NCBI GenBank assembly: GCA_021443545.1
Contig: JABUTU010000102.1
Span: 1-38,247 of the forward strand
Length of the DNA: 38,247 nucleotides
Reading direction: 5' to 3'
DNA from: Marinilabiliaceae bacterium
GTDB taxonomy: Bacteria; Bacteroidota; Bacteroidia; Bacteroidales; Marinilabiliaceae
The position numbers and the translations under genes are program-made. Each line of letters begins with the position of its first letter. Positions within the stretch are counted from its first letter, which is position 1. This document shows positions 8,045 through 16,102 of this stretch, piece after piece. The notes beneath the pieces were generated by a model. The model was given only the letters and a program-made list of their open reading frames with translations. It searched no databases and was not told the origin of the DNA.

Positions 8045-9335
8045 AATAGGACTTATTATAGAAAGAGAATACAATACTCGTGTCAAGAAGAAGAGTTTTA
8101 TACTGGTGTCGCTTCTAACACCGCTCTTTGTTGTATTCTCTATGATGGTGCCGTCCCTTATTGATGGTATGACAGAGGTTTCCAAAAATAGAATAGCCAT
8201 AGTTGATGAGACTGGATTATATGCTGATTCACTGCAAACCAATGATGTTGTTGAATATACCAAATTGGAAGGAGCCTCTGTTGATAGCGTTAAGAATACC
8301 TATCGCGAAAGAGGGTATGATGGCTACTTACATATAACATCATCACCTTCTGAGCCTGAATCGATGAAGTTGTATAGCGAGGCACCATTGCCAATGGATG
8401 TATCACTTTCCATTGAGCGTTCAATGCGAAGAATCGCGCAAAAAGAGATAATGGAGTCATATCCGCAACACTCAGCATCTGTTGACTCTTTGTTCTCTCG
8501 CATCCAAAGTGCTAATGTCAGCCTTAAGACGATAACCCTGAGTAAAGAGGGCGATGAACAAGAGAGTTTTGCCGTGGTGGGAATCTTGACTGGCGCCATT
8601 GCTGCTATGCTCATATATATGTTTCTCATTATCAATGGAACTCAAGTTATGTCTGGCGTCATGGAGGAAAAGACAAACAGAATTATGGAGGTGTTGGCCT
8701 CTACTGTAAAGCCTATGGAACTTATGATGGGTAAAATTATCGGTATAGCACTTGTCGCTCTGACGCAGATGGCAATATGGGCAGTTCTATGTTGGGTTGG
8801 ATTTACGATTGTCGGTGGAGTCTTCGGTGGATCAGAAGCAGGACAACTTGCTGATGTGGAGGGAAATGCAGCAGGGCAAGGTAATGAATTACTGAATATA
8901 ATAGGCTCAATAGATTTTGCTATGATTGTGCCAATGTTGGTTATCTACTTCATTGGTGGCTACCTAATTTATGCATCTCTGTTTGCTGCTGTCGGGGCTG
9001 CATGTGACAATCCTAATGATGGACAGCAGTTCACCTTACCCATAATGTTGCCTATTTTTATAGCCTTATATCTGATGATGTATGCAATGAAAGACCCTAA
9101 TGGTCCGATTTCGGTTTGGGGCTCCATCATTCCTTTTACATCTCCAATCGTTATGATGGCCCGATTGCCGTTTAATGTGCCTACATGGCAAATCATTGTA
9201 TCACTGCTCTCACTTTTTGTCGGACTGGTTATATGTATTTGGATTGCAGCGAAGATCTATCGTGTTGGGATTCTAATGTATGGAAAGAAAGTGACTTTTA
9301 AGGAGTTAGTGAAGTGGTTTAAAATCGCGGATTAA
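8037..9335 (+). CDS. ABC-2 type permease, NatB-like
   Basis: This 432-residue permease has one membrane helix near the N-terminus (SFILVSLLTPLFVVFSMMVPS, about 20-40) and a large extracytoplasmic domain (about 45-170). About five helices follow, from AVVGILTGAIAAMLIYMFLI onward. The EEKTNRIMEVLASTVKP stretch after the second helix is typical of NatB/ABC-2 exporters and would be the coupling helix region. It works with the ATPase at 7127. Its stop codon shares a base with the start of the next gene (TAATG at 9333-9337), so the two are likely translationally coupled. Confidence 0.9.
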   Translation: MSKIGLIIEREYNTRVKKKSFILVSLLTPLFVVFSMMVPSLIDGMTEVSKNRIAIVDETGLYADSLQTNDVVEYTKLEGASVDSVKNTYRERGYDGYLHITSSPSEPESMKLYSEAPLPMDVSLSIERSMRRIAQKEIMESYPQHSASVDSLFSRIQSANVSLKTITLSKEGDEQESFAVVGILTGAIAAMLIYMFLIINGTQVMSGVMEEKTNRIMEVLASTVKPMELMMGKIIGIALVALTQMAIWAVLCWVGFTIVGGVFGGSEAGQLADVEGNAAGQGNELLNIIGSIDFAMIVPMLVIYFIGGYLIYASLFAAVGAACDNPNDGQQFTLPIMLPIFIALYLMMYAMKDPNGPISVWGSIIPFTSPIVMMARLPFNVPTWQIIVSLLSLFVGLVICIWIAAKIYRVGILMYGKKVTFKELVKWFKIAD

Positions 9336-10819
9336 TGACCATTGCAAGGAGCATTATATTATACTTTGCATTTTGTCTTGCCATATTTTCAAGGGCAGAG
9401 GTGCGGGATGCTCGTATCCATGGTAGAGCTTTGCAATACTCTGGATATCACATCGAGTTGTTCGCATATAAGGACTATATTACACAAGAGAAGGAGGTTA
9501 TAGGGATGCTTGATGTGGACGATAATGGTTTGTTCGACACTAAAGTGCAACTTCCTGCAGGGGATGTGACCTATGCCTTTATGGATCTTGGAAAATATCG
9601 GGCATATATATATCTTGAACCGGGTGAGGAGTATCGGATAGTGCTCCCTCCATTTAAGAGAAAACCCGATTCTGAACGTTTTAATCCATACTACAGACAA
9701 GAACTGATTGAGGTGGGAATCGACCAGGAGCGGACAAAACTCAATAGTGCAATATATCGCTTCGAGGGGTGGTGGCAGAAGATTTATGGGGAAAATATTG
9801 TCAAGATAGTGCGCAAGAGCGATAAAAAGTTGGCAGACCGACTCATTGCACAATGCGACAGTGTGGCAAAGTCTACGAGGTGTGCAGTAGACTTCTTTAA
9901 AGATTATGTCTATTACCGCAAGGCTCAGATATATACATCTCCGCGTATGGGCGATGTGCGAAGAACTTTAAACAAATACTATTCTGGGCATCGCATTGCG
10001 TATAATGTAGCGCCTTATTGGCAGACGCTCCAAATGATGTGTCCGAATTTTATTTCATCAATGACCATATATACATCAGAGAAGGAGCTGGTGCATAAGT
10101 TCCTAAAAGAGGATGCAATCTCATTTCAGTCACTCTCTAATGTCTTGAAGAGAGATAGTGCATATATGATGCAGGGGCTAAGGGAATCGCTTCTGCTTAT
10201 GGGGGTCTATGATGGTTATTATAGTCAGGAACTCTCTGAGGTAGTGGTTGATTCGATGCTTATGTCTGCCATCAAGGGGGAAACTACGGCTGGAACCAAA
10301 AGAGTCGCAATGAATATCCTTGAAAAGAAAAACCATTTGCGGAAAGATACACCAGCTCCAGATTTTACATTGCTTGACATGAAAGGGCGGGAGGTTTCTC
10401 TAAAGGACTTCTCGGGAAAATGGGTTTATCTCGGCTTCTTTCATTCCGAGAGTTATGCATCAGTAAAAGATATGGCTACCCTTGACGCAATGGTAGCAAA
10501 GTATAAGAAAGATTTCTTTATAGTGGGAGTCTTGACGGATGAGAATAGTGATAGAGTAACAAAGAGATTTGCAGAAAAAAAACAGCAATGGCTTCCATTG
10601 AGTAGCGTGATACAACAGTCTATACTGCTTGATTACAGGATTGCGGCTTTGCCAAGTTATGTGCTCATCGATCCAGAGGGACGAATTAGCGTTGCTGAGG
10701 CACCAGGACCTACCGAGAGAATAGAGCAAGTCATAGCAACTGAGATGCAGAGGTATAAGAGTAATTATTATAGGAAGAACAAGCAGAAAGAAAAAAGTAT
10801 ATACGAAATTGCGAAATAA
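9335..10819 (+). CDS. Thioredoxin-fold (TlpA/AhpC-like) envelope protein without CxxC
   Basis: This 494-residue protein has a signal peptide (about 1-21, ending FSRA). An N-terminal beta-rich region follows, like the DUF4369 part of Bacteroidota TlpA relatives, then a helical middle. From about residue 342 there is a thioredoxin/AhpC-TSA domain (DFTLLDMKGREVSLKDFSGK, later LPSYVLIDPEGRI with the usual cis-proline). Where active members have WCxxC, this one has FFHSESYAS with no cysteine, so it should not catalyse disulfide exchange. It may instead act as a binding or scaffold protein. It sits between an ABC permease and a LolD-like ATPase in one operon. Confidence 0.8.
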   Translation: MTIARSIILYFAFCLAIFSRAEVRDARIHGRALQYSGYHIELFAYKDYITQEKEVIGMLDVDDNGLFDTKVQLPAGDVTYAFMDLGKYRAYIYLEPGEEYRIVLPPFKRKPDSERFNPYYRQELIEVGIDQERTKLNSAIYRFEGWWQKIYGENIVKIVRKSDKKLADRLIAQCDSVAKSTRCAVDFFKDYVYYRKAQIYTSPRMGDVRRTLNKYYSGHRIAYNVAPYWQTLQMMCPNFISSMTIYTSEKELVHKFLKEDAISFQSLSNVLKRDSAYMMQGLRESLLLMGVYDGYYSQELSEVVVDSMLMSAIKGETTAGTKRVAMNILEKKNHLRKDTPAPDFTLLDMKGREVSLKDFSGKWVYLGFFHSESYASVKDMATLDAMVAKYKKDFFIVGVLTDENSDRVTKRFAEKKQQWLPLSSVIQQSILLDYRIAALPSYVLIDPEGRISVAEAPGPTERIEQVIATEMQRYKSNYYRKNKQKEKSIYEIAK

Positions 10820-10825
10820 GAAGAT

Positions 10826-11473
10826 ATGGTAATAGCTACGGATATACATAAGAGCTTCGGTGAACTTGAGGTGCTGAAAGGTGTCAGCCTGCATATCAAA
10901 GAGGGAGAGATAGTTGCAATCGTCGGTCAAAGTGGAGCTGGAAAGACAACGTTGCTTCAGATATTAGGAACTCTTGATCGTCCATCGTCAGGAAGCGTGG
11001 TCATCGCAGGAGAGGATGTCAGCAGACTGAATGAACGACAACTCTCGGAGTTCAGAAACAAGCATATTGGTTTTGTTTTCCAGTTTCATCAATTACTGCC
11101 TGAGTTTACGGCTCTTGAGAATGTTATGATGCCGTGCCAGATAGGGGGAGTTAGTGACAGAGAGGCAGAGGCAAGAGCAAGAGAGTTGCTTAACTTCTTG
11201 AAGTTGGGACATCGATTGGAGCATAAGCCGATGCAGATGTCTGGAGGAGAGAAACAAAGAGTTGCAATAGCACGCGCATTAGCGCAGCGACCAAGTGTTG
11301 TTTTTGCAGATGAGCCCACAGGTAATCTGGACTCACATAATGCTCATGAGTTACAGGAACTGTTTTTCTCACTAAGGAAGGAATATGGACAGACATTCGT
11401 AATTGTTACTCATGACTTGCAGATGGCGGGTTGTTGTGATAGGACTATAAGTATAAAAGACGGAATTATATGA
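10826..11473 (+). CDS. lolD: LolD-like ABC ATPase (lipoprotein release/MacB-type family)
   Basis: This 215-residue ATPase has Walker A GQSGAGKT at residues 34-41, Q-loop [15 protein letters not shown], signature [15 protein letters not shown], Walker [13 protein letters not shown] and the switch ITHDL. The length and the [14 protein letters not shown] stretch fit LolD, which powers release of lipoproteins from the inner membrane through LolC/LolE. No LolC/LolE or FtsX-type permease is encoded next to it, so the partner must be elsewhere. It begins six bases after the preceding stop and overlaps the next gene by four (ATGA). Confidence 0.82.
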   Translation: MVIATDIHKSFGELEVLKGVSLHIKEGEIVAIVGQSGAGKTTLLQILGTLDRPSSGSVVIAGEDVSRLNERQLSEFRNKHIGFVFQFHQLLPEFTALENVMMPCQIGGVSDREAEARARELLNFLKLGHRLEHKPMQMSGGEKQRVAIARALAQRPSVVFADEPTGNLDSHNAHELQELFFSLRKEYGQTFVIVTHDLQMAGCCDRTISIKDGII

Positions 11474-12219
11474 ACCTAAGGGAGATTCTTGATGCTAAGG
11501 TCGAGCAGTATGAACAACCTTCTTTCATTGAGTACGATCCTATTAGCATACCGCACCGATATAGCTGCAAGGAGGATATAGAGATATCTGGATTACTTGC
11601 TGCTACAATAGCCTGGGGCAATAGAAAATCAATACTCAAGTCGGCAAATGAGATGATGAACAGGTTGTCGGACGCTCCTTACGATTTTGTTATTAATGCC
11701 TCGGATAGAGAGATATCATTGCTAAATACATTTGTTTACCGAACATTTCAAAAAGAAGATCTCCCTTGTTTCATTCGCGGAATACGAGATATATACCTTA
11801 ATAGAGGTGGGTTGGAGAGATTAATGAGTGAGAGTGTTACCCCAATAGATGCGGATGTACGTAAGGCTATTCTCACATTATACAAAGCAATGTCCCCCTT
11901 TCTTGATGACCATTCAAAAAAACATATTGCGAATCCAGATAAGTCTGCTGCCAAGAGGATATGTATGTATCTGCGTTGGATGATTCGTAGCGAAGCTAAA
12001 GGAGTAGACTTTGGCTTGTGGAGAGGTGGTATAAAACCCTCCCAATTGGTGTTGCCCCTCGATGTTCACGTGGGAAATATCGCGCTGAAGTTAGGTTTGA
12101 TAAACAGAAATGGGAAGGACTGGAAGACAGCAACTGCTATTACGGAGCGATTGAAGGAGTTTCGGCCTGACGATCCAGTGGCGTACGACTTTGCCCTTTT
12201 TAGTATGGATATGGAGTAA
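11470..12219 (+). CDS. TIGR02757 / DUF2400 family protein
   Basis: This 249-residue cytoplasmic protein carries the conserved stretches [11 protein letters not shown] near the N-terminus, [34 protein letters not shown], and [15 protein letters not shown] near the C-terminus, which together mark the TIGR02757 (DUF2400) family. The family resembles HhH-type DNA glycosylases in my reading, but no activity is established that I can cite. It overlaps the LolD-like gene by four bases and is followed four bases later by the tRNA methyltransferase start. Confidence 0.82.
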   Translation: MNLREILDAKVEQYEQPSFIEYDPISIPHRYSCKEDIEISGLLAATIAWGNRKSILKSANEMMNRLSDAPYDFVINASDREISLLNTFVYRTFQKEDLPCFIRGIRDIYLNRGGLERLMSESVTPIDADVRKAILTLYKAMSPFLDDHSKKHIANPDKSAAKRICMYLRWMIRSEAKGVDFGLWRGGIKPSQLVLPLDVHVGNIALKLGLINRNGKDWKTATAITERLKEFRPDDPVAYDFALFSMDME

Positions 12220-12223
12220 GGCT

Positions 12224-12937
12224 ATGGCAAATTCCTACTTTGCATTCAAACAATTTGTTGTTAAGCAGGAGCGTACTGCTATGAAGGTGGGCACTGATGG
12301 TGTCTTGTTAGGTGTAGTCACAGCGGTTAAAGAGTCGGATAAGCATGTTCTGGACATAGGCACAGGTACAGGATTAGTTGCATTGATGATGGCGCAACGT
12401 CTTCCTTCTGCTAAAGTCATGGGTATTGAAATTGACGAAGAGAGTGCCTTTCAAGCAGAAGAGAATTGCTCGGAATCGCCATTCGCGGATAGAGTGAGAG
12501 TTGAACGAATATCTCTGCAAGAGTATAAAAGCGACCATCCCTATGATTTGATTGTATGTAATCCACCATTTTATAATGGGACGTTGACTTGTCCTGATGA
12601 CAAAAGAACCATGGCTCGTCATGCTTTAAGCCTGACTTTTCACGAACTGGCGTTCTTCTCGTCCCGTCTGCTGACTTCAGAGGGACGGCTAACAGTTATT
12701 ATCCCCACTTATGCTGAGCATGAGATGACGGAAGCGTGTGGAGAGAATGGATTGTTCTTGTGCCGGCGTGTGTCGATATTTCCAACACCAGAAAAGCCTG
12801 TAAAGCGGCTTGTTCTCGAGTATTCCATGAGACAAAGGCAGACGTGCGACGAGATGAGCCTCGTCATCGAGTATTCGCGAGGTGAGTGGTCCTCAGAATT
12901 TCGAGCATTGGTGAAAGATTTTTATCTAAAGGTCTGA
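12224..12937 (+). CDS. trmN6: tRNA1(Val) (adenine(37)-N6)-methyltransferase
   Basis: This S-adenosylmethionine-dependent enzyme methylates N6 of adenosine 37 in tRNA1(Val) (YfiC family). The SAM-binding motif DIGTGTGLVALMMAQR and the catalytic motif NPPFY are both present, and the N-terminal FAFKQFVVKQERTAMKVGTDGVLLG is characteristic. I chose the ATG at 12224 (protein MANSYFAF..., 237 residues). A longer frame from 12191 would add eleven residues inside the DUF2400 gene that the family lacks. It ends the packed operon, and no clear terminator follows. Confidence 0.9.
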   Translation: MANSYFAFKQFVVKQERTAMKVGTDGVLLGVVTAVKESDKHVLDIGTGTGLVALMMAQRLPSAKVMGIEIDEESAFQAEENCSESPFADRVRVERISLQEYKSDHPYDLIVCNPPFYNGTLTCPDDKRTMARHALSLTFHELAFFSSRLLTSEGRLTVIIPTYAEHEMTEACGENGLFLCRRVSIFPTPEKPVKRLVLEYSMRQRQTCDEMSLVIEYSRGEWSSEFRALVKDFYLKV

Positions 12938-12991
12938 AAGTACATTGACGGACTTTGTTTAGTGTTTTTCTAAAAACTACATATCTTACGT

Positions 12992-13023
12992 GTTGGAAAT
13001 TTACACAACTTATTATTACTTTG
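12992..13023 (+). promoter_or_regulatory. Candidate promoter for the surface-protein cluster
   Basis: GTTG at 12992-12995 lies 20 bases before TTACTTTG at 13016-13023, one mismatch from TAnnTTTG and followed by C as is common. Spacing fits the -33/-7 layout of Bacteroidota sigma-ABfr promoters. The predicted RNA would begin near 13030, about 55 bases before the gene at 13084. Confidence 0.4.
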
Positions 13024-13083
13024 CATAATATGTCTTGTTGCTACGTATTGTGTCGAAGGTAAAGCGAATATGAGCAGAGTACG

Positions 13084-13911
13084 ATGAAGAGTTGTGTTAA
13101 ATATATATATGTTCTGATTTTCCAGTTTTTGTTTGTGACATCTGCTATGTCACAAAAGGATTGGGATATATGTCCAGCGTACGAAGATGAAACCATAGAT
13201 TCGAGAAGTAGTAAAACAGCAAAGCCAAAAGGGTGGAATGATGGCTTGAAACTAAGAATAGAGTCAGGAGTAGGACAGTCGGGCCGTGATTTTGATATGG
13301 ACATCACTTCAGTGTATGGTGCAGCTTATTTGGAGTACGATGTCAAAGACAATTGGGCGATTGGCGCTGGAGTCGGATTGTATCATGATGATGAGAACTC
13401 CATTCTGGCCTTTCTGTCGGTTCGTAGGTATTTCTTAGAACGTAAGAATAATATCCGACCATATGCTGGAATAAAAATGGGGTTCGGCTTCGGCAAGAGT
13501 ACGCGAGGTTTTGACGATATCTACAAGTCAGCACGTCTGTTTAATAATGGGAAATACATATACCATAATGGATATTTTCCAGATTCAAAGACCGAAGAAA
13601 AAGTAAGCGAAAAAGAGAAAAATGGTGTGCCATATAAAGAATATGAAGGTATAATTGAGATTGAAAGTACGCATCAAGGGCCTATGTGTCTGATTGGAGG
13701 AGGTGTTGAATTTGCAAGAGGCTTTTTCTTAGGAGTGACTTATTCTCTCGTTACGGGATTTCAAAGGGCAGCGACCCGTAAAGTCTGGCAGTTTGAGGAT
13801 AATACATCATACGTGGGAAAAACAGTGACCAGTTCGACATTGGTTCCGTCTAATGGCGTTTTCTTTCACGTTGGTTGGACTTTTTTATTGAAGAAAAAAA
13901 ATAAGGATTGA
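13084..13911 (+). CDS. Outer-membrane beta-barrel-like protein, family not recognised
   Basis: This 275-residue protein has a signal peptide ending AMSQ near residue 24. Behind it are alternating amphipathic strands with glycine and aromatic residues (WAIGAGVGLYHDD, IRPYAGIKMGFGFGKS, CLIGGGVEFARGFFLGVTYSL). It ends in a final strand (VFFHVGWTFLLKKK), though that end is lysine-rich and lacks the usual terminal aromatic. I read it as a small OmpA/OmpW-like barrel of unknown function. The next gene starts four bases after its stop, so the two are likely expressed together. Confidence 0.6.
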   Translation: MKSCVKYIYVLIFQFLFVTSAMSQKDWDICPAYEDETIDSRSSKTAKPKGWNDGLKLRIESGVGQSGRDFDMDITSVYGAAYLEYDVKDNWAIGAGVGLYHDDENSILAFLSVRRYFLERKNNIRPYAGIKMGFGFGKSTRGFDDIYKSARLFNNGKYIYHNGYFPDSKTEEKVSEKEKNGVPYKEYEGIIEIESTHQGPMCLIGGGVEFARGFFLGVTYSLVTGFQRAATRKVWQFEDNTSYVGKTVTSSTLVPSNGVFFHVGWTFLLKKKNKD

Positions 13912-13915
13912 CGTT

Positions 13916-15865
13916 ATGAAGAATATTGTATGCCATATAGTTTTTCTATTAGCGATTGTCCTTATGCTTTTTTCATGTAAGGGCAGTGAACTTGACTATG
14001 AATTCTCTAATCCAGGTGTAAATGTAGCACCACCCGAGAAACTCAGGATAGAGTTGCTTTTAGATGAGGTGAAATCAACAGGGGCGGAGGGACGTTTGCG
14101 TCTGAGCGATTTTAATAAGGCAAAGGGGAGTCTGACTGTTACACGGGTTGGCTTCTGTTATGGATTAGAGGCTAATCCGACATTGGAGGATGATATGTTT
14201 TTTGAAGATAGACACCATATAGTCTTATCGGAAAATGGAGAAGAGCGTGATAATGAATTCTATATATATAAACCCGAAACGGGAGAAGTGACAGGACGTT
14301 ACAGCTTCAGTCATGAGGCGATTGAAGTGGCCTGGTCTTTGGAAAACCTGGCGTTTGATACAAAGTATCACTGCAGAACATTTATTGAGAATGCTGCTGG
14401 TATAGTGTATGGCGATGACAACATAATGCAGACGTCAGATACGACCTCTATACTGTGGAATGTTTCAACAAGAATACTCGAAGTAGAATGCTCTGTTGAG
14501 CAGAAGTCTATGATAGTACCAGTAGAGTTGAAATTTGAAAGTCCTGCAGAATTGAGCGATTTGTCGGAGTACGGAGTCTGCTATTCGACTGAAGCGAATC
14601 CATCATTAACGGATAATTATCTTGTCGGGAAGTGTAATGTAGGCTCAACATATTATGTAGAAATAAAAGATTTGAACTATAAGACAGCGTACCATTTGAG
14701 GCCTTATTTTATTAGTGATGGAGAGATTAGGTATGGTAAGGAAGTTGTGAAGACTACTTTGGATTTTGAAGTAGAGAGTAATATAATAGATTGTACGTTA
14801 ACTTCATCGACGCAGGTCCATACGCAGATGATGCTTGTTTTTACACCAGGGTTCGGAATCGAAAACTTGTCGGAATATGGTATATGTATAGACAACACGG
14901 ATGAGCCATCTATCGATAATAGTTTAGTGATCAAAGGAGTTGGTGCAACGGATGTATTGCCTCTCTATTCTATTGACATTTCGGAGCTTGAGATAGATAC
15001 GTTATATTATATCAGACCGTACGTAGTCCGTGAAGATGGCAGAGTGGTATACGGCGAGATTTCTGAGGTGTCGACAGACTCTGAAGCATTCGGCATAAAA
15101 TTTAAGACCGAAGTTGAATATTGTTGTGCTCATGCGGAGGATATTGATGTGACAGTCGCAATGTCGTTAGAGGGAGTGAGCATAACCGATTTGAAGGAGT
15201 ATGGCGTATGTTATGGAAGTAACGAGACGCCTACAGTTGAAGGTAAGACTAAAGTAGGAGTCGGAGCAAGTGATGTGAGCCAAAAGTATTCGGTTAACAT
15301 AGAAAATCTTTCGAGGGGCGAGAAGGTTTACATTCGTCCGTACATCATTTTGTCGGACGGTCGGGTTATGTATGGTTCAACCATAGCGAAGAGTACAATC
15401 TATCTTGAGGTTGTAAAGTCTGAACAGATTCTGTTCGAAAGGGCAGTAGATAAGGTTGCCGGAGCATTCATTGTTGACGGCGATAAGATAACGTATCTTG
15501 CTTACGATGGAAGTTATCGACCATATCCATATCGTTTTACCTATCAAGTAAATACAGAATATGAGAATATTGAAGATGCGGTTGAGATTGGCTGGGTGAC
15601 AGAGTATGAAGTAGAGTCAGCAGTGAAAAATAGTTTTGTCACAGCAGAAGAGTTTAGAGATGGGGCTCATGAGGAGGCCATGTGGCATTACACAACAGCG
15701 AAAGTGTCATACGTCATTCTCTGGGCCTATGCAAAGATGAAAGATGGAACAATAGTTTATGGTAAGAATAGCGTGAAGACGGAGCTTGCGGAAGTTATGT
15801 ATGAAGAACCAACTGCCACGACAAGCAGAAGAGTGGAGATGGTGTCTGCTTGCCGCAGTCATTGA
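13916..15865 (+). CDS. Surface lipoprotein with four FN3-like modules
   Basis: This 649-residue protein has a lipoprotein signal with the lipobox cysteine at residue 21 (LMLFSC). Behind it are repeated modules, each with a GxCY motif followed by NPS/TPT and ending in YxxRPYxxxxxGxxxYG. The clear ones have EYGVCY at 218-223, EYGICI at 320-325 and EYGVCY at 428-433, a period of 102-108 residues. A more divergent first copy has RVGFCYGLEANPT near residue 76. This architecture is common in Bacteroidota cell-surface lipoproteins that bind glycans or other ligands. The ligand is unknown. It lies between a barrel-like protein and a SusD-like lipoprotein. Confidence 0.7.
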   Translation: MKNIVCHIVFLLAIVLMLFSCKGSELDYEFSNPGVNVAPPEKLRIELLLDEVKSTGAEGRLRLSDFNKAKGSLTVTRVGFCYGLEANPTLEDDMFFEDRHHIVLSENGEERDNEFYIYKPETGEVTGRYSFSHEAIEVAWSLENLAFDTKYHCRTFIENAAGIVYGDDNIMQTSDTTSILWNVSTRILEVECSVEQKSMIVPVELKFESPAELSDLSEYGVCYSTEANPSLTDNYLVGKCNVGSTYYVEIKDLNYKTAYHLRPYFISDGEIRYGKEVVKTTLDFEVESNIIDCTLTSSTQVHTQMMLVFTPGFGIENLSEYGICIDNTDEPSIDNSLVIKGVGATDVLPLYSIDISELEIDTLYYIRPYVVREDGRVVYGEISEVSTDSEAFGIKFKTEVEYCCAHAEDIDVTVAMSLEGVSITDLKEYGVCYGSNETPTVEGKTKVGVGASDVSQKYSVNIENLSRGEKVYIRPYIILSDGRVMYGSTIAKSTIYLEVVKSEQILFERAVDKVAGAFIVDGDKITYLAYDGSYRPYPYRFTYQVNTEYENIEDAVEIGWVTEYEVESAVKNSFVTAEEFRDGAHEEAMWHYTTAKVSYVILWAYAKMKDGTIVYGKNSVKTELAEVMYEEPTATTSRRVEMVSACRSH

Positions 15866-16102
15866 TGAAAGTCCTTTAGAAACGGATAATCAATGTTTTT
15901 GGAGTTTGAGCGAACAAATGAATGATGGGAAGTCATAGCATGAACAATAAAACGGCAATACCATTATTTCCAAATACCTGCGTCAATGTTGCTGTCAAAG
16001 TCAGGAAATAATCCGATTCGTTCTTTATCTTGATTAGATGCGAAACATAGATTAACAACTGCCGTATAATTCGCATTGTAAAGTTTTGATAAAGACTGAT
16101 AT
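15866..16102. other. 237-base spacer before the SusD-like gene
   Basis: No gene is called on the plus strand and no clean promoter was found. On the minus strand a frame from about 16138 down to a TAA at 15964-15966 stays open for about 57 codons and reads protein-like (for example FASNQDKERIGLFPDFDS), but it has no ATG start and its upstream end overlaps the SusD-like gene. It could be a gene fossil or chance. Confidence 0.35.

Noticed and set aside
9389-9853. 154-codon minus-strand frame
   Set aside because: It is antisense to the thioredoxin-fold gene, rich in Cys/His/Ile as shadows are, with no domain.
12062-12080. CACGTG core resembling a parS site inside the DUF2400 gene
   Set aside because: The flanking bases (ATGTT and GGAAA) do not match the TGTTT/AAACA arms when aligned on the CACGTG centre.
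12191-12223. Longer start for the tRNA methyltransferase
   Set aside because: The extra residues lie inside the DUF2400 gene and are not part of the family; the ATG at 12224 gives the conserved N-terminus.
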